In this document: in pieces, positions 41,663 through 49,838 of the stretch
Layout: each line of letters begins with the position of its first letter
Numbering within the stretch: the stretch's first letter is position 1
From: Macrococcus bovicus
GTDB lineage: Bacteria > Bacillota > Bacilli > Staphylococcales > Staphylococcaceae
Direction of reading: 5' to 3'
Assembly: GCF_004359575.1 (NCBI RefSeq)
Contig: NZ_SCWF01000004.1
Span: 1 to 64,000 of the forward strand
DNA: 64,000 bases
Notes under the pieces: model-generated
The model's database searches: none
What the model was told of the DNA's origin: nothing
The model's input: the letters and a program-made list of their open reading frames with translations, nothing else
Program-made: the position numbers and the translations under genes

Positions 41663-42818
41663 ATTTCGGATAATCGTGCAGGAAACGCTCCAGCCGGTCA
41701 CAGGCTTCGACGATCTCCTCCATCGTACAGGCGAATGACAGGCGGATATAGCCTTCACCGAGGTCTGAGAAGGATTTGCCGGGTACCACCGCCAGCTGCA
41801 CGGCTTCAATCAGCTCATTGGCGAACTGAAATGAGTCAGATGAGTAGGCAGAGATATCCGGAAAGATGTAGAACGCACCCTGCGGCTTGATGACCGGCAG
41901 TCCCATCTTCACCAGACGGTCGTACAGATAGTCACGGCGCTCGACATAAGCCGCGTTCATCCTCTTGACGTCCTCCTGACCGTATTTCAGTGCACTGATG
42001 GCGCCGTACTGCATTGGTGTCGCGACGCAGATGGAATTGTATAGATGCACGGTCGTGACATGTTCCAGCAGTTCGGCCGGTGCGAGGACGTAGCCGACCC
42101 GTGCGCCGGTGATGGCATGCGATTTGGACAGGCCGCTGACGACAAAGAGCTGCTTGCGTACCGCCGGAAACTCCATGAATGAGTGATGGGGGCTGTCATA
42201 GACGTTCTCTGAATAGATTTCATCCGTGATGATGAAGATATCTGTCTGACTCAGCACATCGACCAGCGCGCTGATCTCGTCATATGAATAGGTGACGCCG
42301 GTCGGATTCGTCGGATAGTTGAAGATGATGGCTTTTGTTCGTTCGGTGATAGCAGCAGCGACCGCTTCACCCGTCGGTACAAAATGACTGTCTGTCGTAT
42401 CGATATAGACCGTCTCCGCGCCCAGCAGTTTGATGACCGGCTCATAGCCGAGATAGGTAGGTACGGGCACCAGCACCTCGTCGCCGGGATTGAGGAGGGT
42501 CCGCAGTACATCATCTATGGCTTCAGAGCCGCCGTTCGTCATGAGGATTTCAGTCTCAGCATCATAACGGACGTTCAGCCGGCGGTAGATATCGTCCGAT
42601 ACCGCCTCGCGGAGTTCCAGCAGCCCTTTGTTATGGGTATAGCGCAGCTGATTCTCTTCAATCGCCTTGATCATCGCTTCTTTGATATAGCTGGCCGGCA
42701 TAAATCCTGACTGGCCCAGAGTGAGATCCACACAGTTATCATAGCGGGCCACCTTGTTTGAAAACTGTCGTGTACCCGGTACTTCCAGCTGCGAGACGTA
42801 AGCATTAATTTCCTTCAT
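41661..42818 (-). CDS. PLP-dependent aminotransferase, class I (PatA-like)
   Basis: 385 residues. Fold type I blocks: LTLGQSGFMPASYIKEAM, NGGSEAIDDVLRTLL, NYPTNPTGVTYSYDEI (about 160-175) and the PLP-lysine block SGLSKSHAITGARVGYV (Lys near 228), with a C-terminal RLSFACTMEEIVEAC containing the carboxylate-binding Arg. It resembles Bacillus PatA, an aminotransferase linked to N-acetyl-diaminopimelate and other amino donors; the substrate is not provable by eye. AAAGAGG on the minus strand fits ATG 42818. It sits between two amino-acid importers, which suggests a shared nutritional role. Confidence 0.9.
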   Translation of the reverse strand: MKEINAYVSQLEVPGTRQFSNKVARYDNCVDLTLGQSGFMPASYIKEAMIKAIEENQLRYTHNKGLLELREAVSDDIYRRLNVRYDAETEILMTNGGSEAIDDVLRTLLNPGDEVLVPVPTYLGYEPVIKLLGAETVYIDTTDSHFVPTGEAVAAAITERTKAIIFNYPTNPTGVTYSYDEISALVDVLSQTDIFIITDEIYSENVYDSPHHSFMEFPAVRKQLFVVSGLSKSHAITGARVGYVLAPAELLEHVTTVHLYNSICVATPMQYGAISALKYGQEDVKRMNAAYVERRDYLYDRLVKMGLPVIKPQGAFYIFPDISAYSSDSFQFANELIEAVQLAVVPGKSFSDLGEGYIRLSFACTMEEIVEACDRLERFLHDYPK

Positions 42819-42970
42819 CAAAAAAACCTCTTTCATAATCCGAATTTTCTGAATATAATATATCTTAACTATAGTTTCTTTAACTGTTTAAAGCAACGTT
42901 AAATTGACTATTGTATATATATTAAATAGAATGTATAGTTATTACAAAAGTTTTTAAGGAGGGTGGGATA

Positions 42971-44422
42971 TTGAACATGAAGAAGAGTATTACCTTGATA
43001 CTGGCGTTACTGCTGGTGATTGCAAGTCTGCCGCTCTACAGCGCATTTGCTGCAGACGATCAGCTTGACGTCATTAAAGAGCGGGGCGAGCTGCGTGTCG
43101 GTTTATCGGCTGACTATGCACCGTATGAATTTGAGAGAACGGTGAACGGCAAGAGGGAATATGTCGGTATCGATATCGAACTGGCCAAGAAAATAGCGAA
43201 AGATTTAGGAGTGGAGCTGAAGATCGTCAATATGCAGTTTGACAGTCTCCTCGGTTCACTGAAGACGGGCAAGATTGATGTGATCATCTCGGGGATGAGC
43301 CCGACGCCTGAGCGTAAGAAAGAAGTCGATTTTACGGATGAGTATATGCAGGTTAAACAGCGTATGGTCGTTCAGAAGAAAAATCAGAGCAAACTGAAGA
43401 CAGTAGAAGACTTCAAGGGTAAGGGGATTGCCGCACAGAAACAGACGACACAGGAAGAGCTGGCGCAGACAGAGCTGCCTGAATCCAATCTGACCTCTCT
43501 GACGCGTCTGCCGGAAGCCATCATGTCACTCAATACAGGTAAAGTGGAGGGCGTCATTATGGAAGGCCCTGTTGCAGATGCTTATCTGTCACAGAATACG
43601 CAGTTAGCCTATTCAGACCTGGAATTCGGCAATGCTGATAAAGGGACAGCCATCGCACTGCCGAAAGATTCACCGAAGCTCCTCGATGCGTTGAATGCTT
43701 CCATCAAAGAGGTGAATGATCAGAAGCTGATTGAAGGCTATAAAGAAAAAGCAAACGAAGCCATGTTTGATGACGGCTCATTTTTAAGTAAATACGGCAT
43801 TTATTTCCTGCAGGGACTCGGTGCAACGATTCTGATTTCGTTATTGGGCGTTGTCTTCGGTTCACTCTTCGGGGGCATCTTTGCCTTCATGAAGCTCAGT
43901 ACGAATAAGATTCTGAAGGCCATCGCCTGGGTATATATCGAATTTATCCGCGGCACGCCGCTCCTGGTTCAGGTGTTTCTGGTCTATTTCGGTACGACAG
44001 CAGTACTCGGACTTGATTTATCCGCATTTGTCTGCGGGGCGATTGCACTCATCCTGAACTGTGGTGCCTACATTGCCGAGATTATTCGTGCAGGAATCAA
44101 GGCAGTGGATAAAGGACAGATGGAAGCGGCGCGTTCGCTCGGACTTAGCCATGCCCAGGCGATGAACAAAGTCATTATGCCGCAAGCCATCAAGAACATC
44201 CTGCCGGCGTTAGGTAATGAATTTATCACTGTCATCAAGGAATCTTCCATCGTCTCGGTCATCGGGGTAAGCGAACTGATGTTCAATGCGCAGGTCGTGC
44301 AAGGGGCATCGTTTGATCCATTTAAACCGCTCTTGATTGTGGCGATCGTCTACTTCTTACTGACATTTGGTTTATCACGAGTGATGAACTTATTCGAAAG
44401 GAGAATGAGTGTAAGTGATTAA
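42971..44422 (+). CDS. Amino-acid ABC transporter, fused binding protein-permease (copy 2)
   Basis: 483 residues. Signal peptide [20 protein letters not shown] followed by YSAFAAD, SBP_bac_3 domain ([54 protein letters not shown]), then a permease nearly identical to copy 1 ([18 protein letters not shown]). The binding domains have diverged much more than the permeases, so the two may differ in ligand. AAGGAGGG at 42956-42963 fits TTG 42971; ATG 42977 is a possible alternative. No terminator separates it from its ATPase gene. Confidence 0.92.
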   Translation: MNMKKSITLILALLLVIASLPLYSAFAADDQLDVIKERGELRVGLSADYAPYEFERTVNGKREYVGIDIELAKKIAKDLGVELKIVNMQFDSLLGSLKTGKIDVIISGMSPTPERKKEVDFTDEYMQVKQRMVVQKKNQSKLKTVEDFKGKGIAAQKQTTQEELAQTELPESNLTSLTRLPEAIMSLNTGKVEGVIMEGPVADAYLSQNTQLAYSDLEFGNADKGTAIALPKDSPKLLDALNASIKEVNDQKLIEGYKEKANEAMFDDGSFLSKYGIYFLQGLGATILISLLGVVFGSLFGGIFAFMKLSTNKILKAIAWVYIEFIRGTPLLVQVFLVYFGTTAVLGLDLSAFVCGAIALILNCGAYIAEIIRAGIKAVDKGQMEAARSLGLSHAQAMNKVIMPQAIKNILPALGNEFITVIKESSIVSVIGVSELMFNAQVVQGASFDPFKPLLIVAIVYFLLTFGLSRVMNLFERRMSVSD

Positions 44423-45137
44423 TGTGAGAGAACTCCATAAAAACTTTGGACATGTTGAAGTGCTGAAAGGGATTAATATCGATGTGCAGGAAGGGGAAGT
44501 GGTGGCCATCATCGGACCTTCCGGCAGCGGCAAATCAACACTGCTGCGCTGTCTGAATCTGCTTGAGACACCGACAAGCGGTGAGATCATTTTTGAGGGC
44601 AATGTCCTGAACGACAAGAAAACGAATATCAACCTGCATCGCCAGAAGATGGGGATGGTGTTCCAGAGCTTCAATCTCTTCCCGCATAAGACGGTGCTCG
44701 ACAATCTGACGATGACTCCATTACTGCTGAAAAAAGGCAACAAGGCTGACCTCGAGGCATTCGGCCTCGAGCTGCTGGACAAAGTCGGTCTGAGGGATAA
44801 GGCGGACCGCTATCCGTCGCAGCTGTCAGGCGGACAGAAGCAGCGTGTCGCTATCGCACGTGCACTGGCGATGAATCCTGACGTCATGCTGTTCGATGAA
44901 CCGACGTCAGCGCTCGACCCTGAGGTGGTCGGTGATGTGCTCGCTGTTATGAAGAGTCTGGCGCGTGAAGGGATGACGATGGTCGTCGTCACACATGAGA
45001 TGGGCTTTGCAAGAGAAGTGGCTGACCGGGTCATCTTCATGGATAAAGGCATTGTCCAGGAGGAAGGACCGCCTGCCCAGATCTTCGGCAACCCGCAGAA
45101 TGAACGGACACAGAGCTTTCTATCCAAAGTATTATAA
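44415..45137 (+). CDS. Amino-acid ABC transporter, ATP-binding protein (copy 2)
   Basis: 240 residues, with the same motifs as copy 1: [43 protein letters not shown]. The GTG start at 44415 follows an in-frame TAA, fixing the N terminus as [20 protein letters not shown] lies 10 nt upstream. It differs from copy 1 mainly in the first 70 residues and at a few later sites. Overlaps the permease gene by 8 nt. Confidence 0.95.
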   Translation: MINVRELHKNFGHVEVLKGINIDVQEGEVVAIIGPSGSGKSTLLRCLNLLETPTSGEIIFEGNVLNDKKTNINLHRQKMGMVFQSFNLFPHKTVLDNLTMTPLLLKKGNKADLEAFGLELLDKVGLRDKADRYPSQLSGGQKQRVAIARALAMNPDVMLFDEPTSALDPEVVGDVLAVMKSLAREGMTMVVVTHEMGFAREVADRVIFMDKGIVQEEGPPAQIFGNPQNERTQSFLSKVL

Positions 45138-45144
45138 ATTCAGG

Positions 45145-45171
45145 CACAACGCTCCGGCGTTGTGTTTTTTT
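45145..45171 (+). terminator. Terminator after the copy 2 ABC operon
   Basis: CACAACGC-TCCG-GCGTTGTG followed by seven Ts. Confidence 0.93.
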
Positions 45172-45207
45172 GTGGTAAAATAGTTGCATTGATTTGGAGG
45201 TGAGTAC

Positions 45208-46341
45208 ATGTCTCAAACGCTGAAAGAGGAGATCATTGCGTATAGCAAGACGATCGGCATCGATGCCATCGGATTTACGACAGCGGAGCCGTTTGAAGAG
45301 CTGAGGCCGAAGCTTGAAGCATATTATGCGAAGGGCTATGCTTCAGGCTTTGAGGAGTCAGATATCGAGCTGAGAATCGATCCGAGGAAGTCCATGGCTT
45401 CAGCTGAATCGATCATTGCTATAGCGGTGGGTTACCCTAACAAACTGCCCGGCACACCGAAAAGTACCCGCGGAGAGCGACGCGGCATGTTCGCGCGGTC
45501 ATCCTGGGGGATGGACTACCATTCCCTGCTCAGGAAACGGCTGCAGCTACTGGAAGCATTCATCAAATCGCGTCTACCAGAGGCGGAGTGTCTGTCAATG
45601 GTCGACACCGGTGTATTAAGCGACCGGGCTGTAGCGGAGCGCGCGGGACTGGGCTATGCCGCGAAGAATGGCTTTATTCTGAATAGGAAGCTCGGGACAT
45701 GGACGTATCTCGGTGAACTGCTCACCTCCATCAAGCTGCCGCCAGATGCACCTGTCCTGGACAGCTGTCTGGACTGTACCATCTGTATAGATCGCTGCCC
45801 GACCGGTGCTTTAGTCGGTAACGGCCAGCTTAATTCACAGAAGTGCATCAGTTTTCTGACGCAGACGAAAGGCTTCTTGCCGGATGAATATAGAAGCAAG
45901 ATCGGGAACAGATTGTACGGCTGTGATACATGTCAGCAGGTCTGTCCGAAGAACCGCGGCATCCATACGACCCATGACGACATCATACTGGAACCTCTTA
46001 AGCTGAAGCCGTTACTTGAACCGCTCCTGACTATGAGCAATAAGATGTTCAAGAATGAATATGGTCATCTGGCAGGGAGCTGGCGTGGCAAGAAGCCGGT
46101 CCAGCGCAATGCGATTATCGCGCTTGCCCATTTTAAGGAAGAGAGTGCAGTGCCGACACTGAAAGAAGTGGCTGTGAAAGATGAGCGTCCGGTCATCAAA
46201 GGAACTGCATACTGGGCGATCGGTCAAATTGCCGGGGAAGCGGAACGCCCTTTCTTGGAGGAAAGATACAGGATGGAAGAAGACGCAGCAGTCAAGAATG
46301 AAATATTAAAAGGATTAGAGGAGATTACACATGTCAATTAA
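45208..46341 (+). CDS. queG: Epoxyqueuosine reductase QueG
   Basis: 377 residues. QueG reduces epoxyqueuosine to queuosine in tRNA with cobalamin and two [4Fe-4S] clusters. The N-terminal domain has VDTGVLSDRAVAERAGLGYA (about 132-151), which holds the catalytic Asp. The ferredoxin part has CLDCTICIDRCPTGAL (about 189-204) and YGCDTCQQVCPKN (about 236-248), giving the cluster cysteines. The C-terminal 70 residues are HEAT-like repeats. RBS TTGGAGGTGAG precedes ATG. Overlaps trmL by 11 nt. Confidence 0.95.
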   Translation: MSQTLKEEIIAYSKTIGIDAIGFTTAEPFEELRPKLEAYYAKGYASGFEESDIELRIDPRKSMASAESIIAIAVGYPNKLPGTPKSTRGERRGMFARSSWGMDYHSLLRKRLQLLEAFIKSRLPEAECLSMVDTGVLSDRAVAERAGLGYAAKNGFILNRKLGTWTYLGELLTSIKLPPDAPVLDSCLDCTICIDRCPTGALVGNGQLNSQKCISFLTQTKGFLPDEYRSKIGNRLYGCDTCQQVCPKNRGIHTTHDDIILEPLKLKPLLEPLLTMSNKMFKNEYGHLAGSWRGKKPVQRNAIIALAHFKEESAVPTLKEVAVKDERPVIKGTAYWAIGQIAGEAERPFLEERYRMEEDAAVKNEILKGLEEITHVN

Positions 46342-46804
46342 CGTCGTGCTTTATCAGCCGGAAATTCCGGCCAACACAGGAAATATCGCCAGAACTTGCG
46401 CCGCAACGGATACGACGCTGCACTTGATCCGTCCGCTCGGCTTTTCGACAGATGACAAGATGCTGCGCCGTGCGGGCCTTGATTACTGGAAATTTGTCAA
46501 TATCATCTACTATGACAGCATCGAAGAGTTTTTTGAGAAGACAGCGGGCGGCAATTATTACTTGCTGACGAAGTTCGGTCAGAAGCCGCATACGACGTTT
46601 GATTACTCAGATACGACTGTCCAGCATTATTTTATTTTCGGTAAAGAGACCACTGGCCTGCCAGACTGGGTAAAAGAAAAGTATATGGATACAGCGCTCA
46701 GAATTCCGATGAACGATAATGTACGTTCACTGAACCTGTCGAACACTGCTGCCATCTTAGTCTATGAAGCACTGAGACAGCAGAATTATCCAAATCTGAA
46801 ATAA
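46331..46804 (+). CDS. trmL: tRNA (cytidine/uridine-34-2'-O)-methyltransferase TrmL
   Basis: 157 residues, a SPOUT trefoil-knot enzyme that 2'-O-methylates the wobble base of tRNA-Leu isoacceptors. It shows PEIPANTGNIARTCAAT (about 10-26), IFGKETTGLP (about 97-106) and IPMNDNVRSLNLSNTAAI (about 120-137), the three knot motifs. It overlaps the end of queG, so two tRNA wobble modification genes are coupled. Confidence 0.95.
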   Translation: MSINVVLYQPEIPANTGNIARTCAATDTTLHLIRPLGFSTDDKMLRRAGLDYWKFVNIIYYDSIEEFFEKTAGGNYYLLTKFGQKPHTTFDYSDTTVQHYFIFGKETTGLPDWVKEKYMDTALRIPMNDNVRSLNLSNTAAILVYEALRQQNYPNLK

Positions 46805-46815
46805 GAGGTGTAGAT

Positions 46816-47556
46816 ATGAATGAAGTCATCAGACAGTTAATGAATCATCGCTCCATCCGGCAGTTTACTGACGAGAAGCTGACAGGAGAGGAAGTACGGA
46901 GATTGGTGGAGGCCGCTCAGATGGCCTCAACATCCAGCTACCTGCAGGCCTACTCCATTATCGGCGTGACCGATGCTGATAAGAAGGCAGCCTTACGAAA
47001 AGTGAGCGGTCAGACCTATGTAGAGGACAATGGTCACTTGTTTGTATTTGTTGCAGATTTCTACCGCCATCAGCTGATGAGCGAAGAACTCGGCGCAGAT
47101 ATCAATGACTATTTAGGTGCGACAGAAAGTTTTCTGGTAGGGACTGTAGATGCAGCACTTGCCGCGCAGAATCTGGCGGTCGCAGCGGAAAGTATGGGAC
47201 TTGGCATCTGCTATATCGGCAGCCTGCGCAACGATATGCAGCAGGTGATTGATATCCTGAATCTGCCGGAACATGTCTATCCGCTTTTTGGGATGGTTGT
47301 GGGTCATCCTGCTGACTCAGGCAGTCAGAAAGAACGGCTGCCGTTTAAGCATATCTATCATGAGAACGGTTATGACAGCAGCAGCTATGCTGAAGAGATT
47401 GCAGGATATGACGAGGAGATCGCGGCCTATTACCGGGCACGGACGAATGGTAAGCGGGCTGATAAATGGAGTGAGCAGGTCGTCGGAATGCTGAGTGAAA
47501 AGACCCGGCTGGATGTAGATGACGTGGTGAAGAAACAAGGATTCCTGCAGCAATAA
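46816..47556 (+). CDS. nfrA: NADPH-dependent FMN nitroreductase/oxidoreductase NfrA
   Basis: 246 residues. N-terminal FMN-binding MNHRSIRQFTDEKL (about 8-21) and QMASTSSYLQAYSIIGV, followed by VGTVDAALAAQNLAVAAESMGLGICYIGSLRND and the C-terminal FKHIYHENGYDSSSY typical of the NfrA/frp group. Family enzymes reduce nitro compounds, flavins, quinones or disulfides with NADPH. RBS AAGAGGTG lies 6 nt before ATG. Third gene of queG-trmL-nfrA; a terminator follows. Confidence 0.92.
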   Translation: MNEVIRQLMNHRSIRQFTDEKLTGEEVRRLVEAAQMASTSSYLQAYSIIGVTDADKKAALRKVSGQTYVEDNGHLFVFVADFYRHQLMSEELGADINDYLGATESFLVGTVDAALAAQNLAVAAESMGLGICYIGSLRNDMQQVIDILNLPEHVYPLFGMVVGHPADSGSQKERLPFKHIYHENGYDSSSYAEEIAGYDEEIAAYYRARTNGKRADKWSEQVVGMLSEKTRLDVDDVVKKQGFLQQ

Positions 47557-47588
47557 AAAAAGATTGGCGGAGAGCCAATCTTTTTTTA
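47555..47588. terminator. Bidirectional terminator after nfrA
   Basis: AAAAAAGATTGGC-GGAGA-GCCAATCTTTTTTT, symmetrical and shared with the small minus-strand gene ending at 47586. Confidence 0.93.
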
Positions 47589-47699
47589 TTTTAAGTTTTT
47601 AAGCTCTTCGTCGCGGATGCCGTATTGAGATTCACGACCAGCTGTTAACATTGCAACGATGAATGATAAACCGACCATGCAAATTAATAAAGTGTTCAT
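47586..47699 (-). CDS. Small single-span membrane protein, unknown
   Basis: 37 residues: a hydrophobic segment MNTLLICMVGLSFIVAMLTA followed by a charged tail GRESQYGIRDEELKNLK. On the minus strand AGGAGG lies about 10 nt before the ATG at 47699. A longer frame to 47774 has no RBS. Short proteins with this one-helix-plus-charged-tail form are common and rarely annotated in staphylococci. Role unknown. Confidence 0.65.
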   Translation of the reverse strand: MNTLLICMVGLSFIVAMLTAGRESQYGIRDEELKNLK

Positions 47700-47832
47700 A
47701 AGGGAAGGACCTCCTGAAATATAATTACTTTTATTATATACCATAACAATTAAGAGTGAAACCTTATGTTTCAATGATATACTAATAAGGGTATAAGTGA
47801 ATTATTAAAAGTGGACTCAGGAGGAAAACATC

Positions 47833-48450
47833 ATGGCAATGAATTTTAAGATTTTTGAAACTGAGGGTATCGCTTCTCAGTATGCGGCAGATATCGTAAG
47901 AAAACAGTTCAACAATAACCCGACTTCAATCGTTGTGTTTGCACTGAACGATGAGCAGGATCATTTCTACCGTGAATTACATGAAGAGATGGCGACTTAT
48001 CCAGTCGATGCGAGCCAGATTCATGTATTCGATTATGATAATGCTGGGGCTGAATTTCTGAATATGGGCATCGTCAAAGATCAGCTGCATAGTGTGAAGA
48101 AAACAGTGAATATTGATGAAGAAATTAAAGAGAAAGCCAAGACAAAAGAAAACAAAGGTAAACTGACTATGTTGGTAGGGACAATCAATACAGATGGCAC
48201 AGTCGGTTACCGTGAAGTGAATTCTGATTCAGATAAGGGTCTGCTCACTGCACGCGAAATCATTCTGTTAGTGACAGGTGCAGATAAAGCGAATGTTGTC
48301 TCACAGCTTTACAGCACAAGTGAAACCAATACAAACTTTGAGGCCGGCAATCTGAAGTCACACCGTATGTCGACAGTCATCTTAGACTGGGAAGCGGCAC
48401 AAGGCCTGCCAGCAGATGTACGTGAATATTATTATTCAGTGTTCTCATAA
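47833..48450 (+). CDS. NagB-like protein without catalytic residues
   Basis: 205 residues. The N terminus (IASQYAADIVRKQFNNNPTS, then a strand and a helix) and the C-terminal part (GLLTAREIILLVTGADKANV, FEAGNLKSHRMSTVILDWEAA) follow glucosamine-6-phosphate deaminase block by block. The phosphate loop G-G-T, the FNLDEY catalytic Asp motif (here FDYDNAG) and the GIGxxGHIGFNEPG loop are missing or replaced. Normal NagB is about 250 residues. The protein is probably not an active deaminase and may bind a sugar phosphate or have a regulatory role. The homology is my reading by eye. RBS CAGGAGGA is strong. Monocistronic with its own terminator. Confidence 0.6.
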   Translation: MAMNFKIFETEGIASQYAADIVRKQFNNNPTSIVVFALNDEQDHFYRELHEEMATYPVDASQIHVFDYDNAGAEFLNMGIVKDQLHSVKKTVNIDEEIKEKAKTKENKGKLTMLVGTINTDGTVGYREVNSDSDKGLLTAREIILLVTGADKANVVSQLYSTSETNTNFEAGNLKSHRMSTVILDWEAAQGLPADVREYYYSVFS

Positions 48451-48459
48451 GATAAAGCG

Positions 48460-48488
48460 CACCAGCTCGTGATGAGCTGGTGTTTTTT
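48460..48488 (+). terminator. Terminator of the NagB-like gene
   Basis: CACCAGCTC-GTGAT-GAGCTGGTG followed by six Ts. Confidence 0.93.
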
Positions 48489-48513
48489 AATTGAGGGAGA
48501 AAATAATAGAGGG

Positions 48514-48650
48514 TTGAGTGGCGCGCCCGGCGCCACTGGGGAGCGGCAGGCAGCTTGAGTGGCGCGCCCGGCGCCACTCGGGAAGAGAAGACAGCTTGAG
48601 TGGCGCGCCTGGCGCCACTCGGGAAGAGAAGACAGCTTGAGTGGCGCGCC
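48514..48650. repeat. 41-bp G+C-rich tandem repeat with palindromic cores (3.3 units)
   Basis: Three full units start at 48514, 48555 and 48596 and a 14-bp partial unit starts at 48637. Each begins TTGAGTGGCGCGCC and contains an inverted repeat with arms GAGTGGCGC and GCGCCACTC (one mismatch in unit 1), plus a spacer such as GGGAAGAGAAGACAGC. Every unit carries GGCGCGCC and, in the full units, GGCGCC. It lies between convergent genes and is far richer in G+C than its surroundings. Confidence 0.9.
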
Positions 48651-48659
48651 AGCCTAGTC

Positions 48660-49541
48660 TCAGGGAATAAGTGATTCGTCTGTCTTATTTGCCAGTATGC
48701 GTTGCAGCGTCCGCCAACAGACTTTGCCGTCCATCCATTCATAAGCGGTCTTAGTCGTCACAGGTCGGTCAGCCCATATATAACGATAGACTTTGAGCTG
48801 ATGGCTGACAACTTGATGCGCATTATAGACCTGGCCACACGCTGAACAACCATATTGGCGCTGGCTTTTCTTGATGAGCGGCTGATGACATCTCTCACAG
48901 TAGATGCCTTTAGAGACTGAATCGTAATCAATCTCAAGCTTTCTGTCGAAGTCATTGGCTTGGTTCAATGAAACAAGATAACGTGCTAAGTCATCACGGG
49001 GCGCTCGGCTAGCTATATAGGGTGCGAGCACGTGCTGATAATTACCAGGCACAAGGACATCACCGTCTAGCAGCAGACCGCTTATTTGCTGTTTGCTGTT
49101 GACAAAGAACGGCATAACCTTCACCTCAATCGTGCTGTCATAGTCAGCAATCAGTTTGGACATCAGCCGCCTGATTTTACCGAGCTGTGTGTGCAGTGAG
49201 GTCAGTATCTCGCCGGACTGCCGGTAGAAATGGCCATTCTGATAGATCAGATCCATACTGTAGTTCTTGATTTCAAGGACGATGACAGTCTGATCAAAAA
49301 TAATAAGGCTGTCAATCTGCAGTTGCTCAAAGTCAATATTCAGTCGTAAATCACAAAGATAAAGGCAGCTGGAGGACGTGAATAAGTCGGTCAGCCAGTG
49401 GTCAGCCAGAGATTCACCGCTGTAACCTTTCTTCATTCTTTCCTGTCTGTCAATCGTCTCAACGCCAAAGGGATAACGATATTTCAGCATTTCATAGCTT
49501 AAATATTGATGAATGAGGGTACGAGAATGGTAGATGATCAT
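48660..49541 (-). CDS. NERD-domain protein with zinc ribbon
   Basis: 293 residues. The NERD (nuclease-related) domain spans about 40-155: a GYSGESLADHWLTDLF helix, YLCDLRLN, the core D-S-L-I-I-F-D-Q-T-V-I-V-L-E-I-K-N-Y with the D...E-x-K active-site pattern (about 77-93). A zinc ribbon, CERCHQP...YGCSACG (about 213-234), and a helical tail with WRTLQRIL follow. NERD proteins are suspected DNA-processing nucleases; substrate unknown. AGGAG lies 7 nt before ATG on the minus strand. Its stop codon lies 10 bp from the 41-bp repeat array, and no other terminator is seen for it. Confidence 0.85.
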   Translation of the reverse strand: MIIYHSRTLIHQYLSYEMLKYRYPFGVETIDRQERMKKGYSGESLADHWLTDLFTSSSCLYLCDLRLNIDFEQLQIDSLIIFDQTVIVLEIKNYSMDLIYQNGHFYRQSGEILTSLHTQLGKIRRLMSKLIADYDSTIEVKVMPFFVNSKQQISGLLLDGDVLVPGNYQHVLAPYIASRAPRDDLARYLVSLNQANDFDRKLEIDYDSVSKGIYCERCHQPLIKKSQRQYGCSACGQVYNAHQVVSHQLKVYRYIWADRPVTTKTAYEWMDGKVCWRTLQRILANKTDESLIP

Positions 49542-49619
49542 GAGGCGCTCCTGGATGTATTTGACATTTCCAATATATCCCTTAATGAGCAGCCTGACAA
49601 ATTTTAAGGAGGACTATCC

Positions 49620-49757
49620 ATGCACAATCCAGAAAATGAAATGGTTGAAGATTTCAGTGATGTTGTAGAACTCGGAAAAGAAATGGAACAGATTTCAGAG
49701 CAGAATGCTGAGGAGCATAACTTCAACGGTACACAAGATGAACGCGAAGACAGCTGA
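49620..49757 (+). CDS. Short acidic protein, unknown
   Basis: A 45-residue frame with AAGGAGG 7 nt before ATG and a hairpin terminator on its stop codon, so it has all the signals of a real gene. Composition is very acidic (MHNPENEMVEDFSDVVELGK at the start, then EMEQISEQNAEEHNFNG), one amphipathic helix, no membrane segment. It stands between the NERD gene (divergent) and fumC. Function unknown. Confidence 0.72.
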   Translation: MHNPENEMVEDFSDVVELGKEMEQISEQNAEEHNFNGTQDEREDS

Positions 49758-49776
49758 TGATTCAGCTGTTTTTTTG
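49749..49776 (+). terminator. Terminator of the short acidic gene
   Basis: ACAGCTGA-TGAT-TCAGCTGT followed by seven Ts; the stop codon is part of the stem. Confidence 0.9.
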
Positions 49777-49838
49777 TGATGAATGTCCTTATTATTTAAT
49801 GTAGAATAGAAGTATCAAAACATTAAGGGGAGAATAAC

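Noticed and set aside
44405-44417. Nonsense mutation at the start of the second ABC ATPase
   Set aside because: The stop lies before the GTG start at 44415. The preceding GTG that is open in copy 1 is probably not the true start in either copy.
48514-48650. CRISPR array
   Set aside because: The repeats are directly tandem, the spacers are themselves repeated, and no cas genes are present.
48377-48742. A 121-codon minus-strand frame through the 41-bp repeats
   Set aside because: It crosses a terminator and the palindromic repeats and overlaps the end of the NERD gene; the periodic peptide is a by-product of the repeat.
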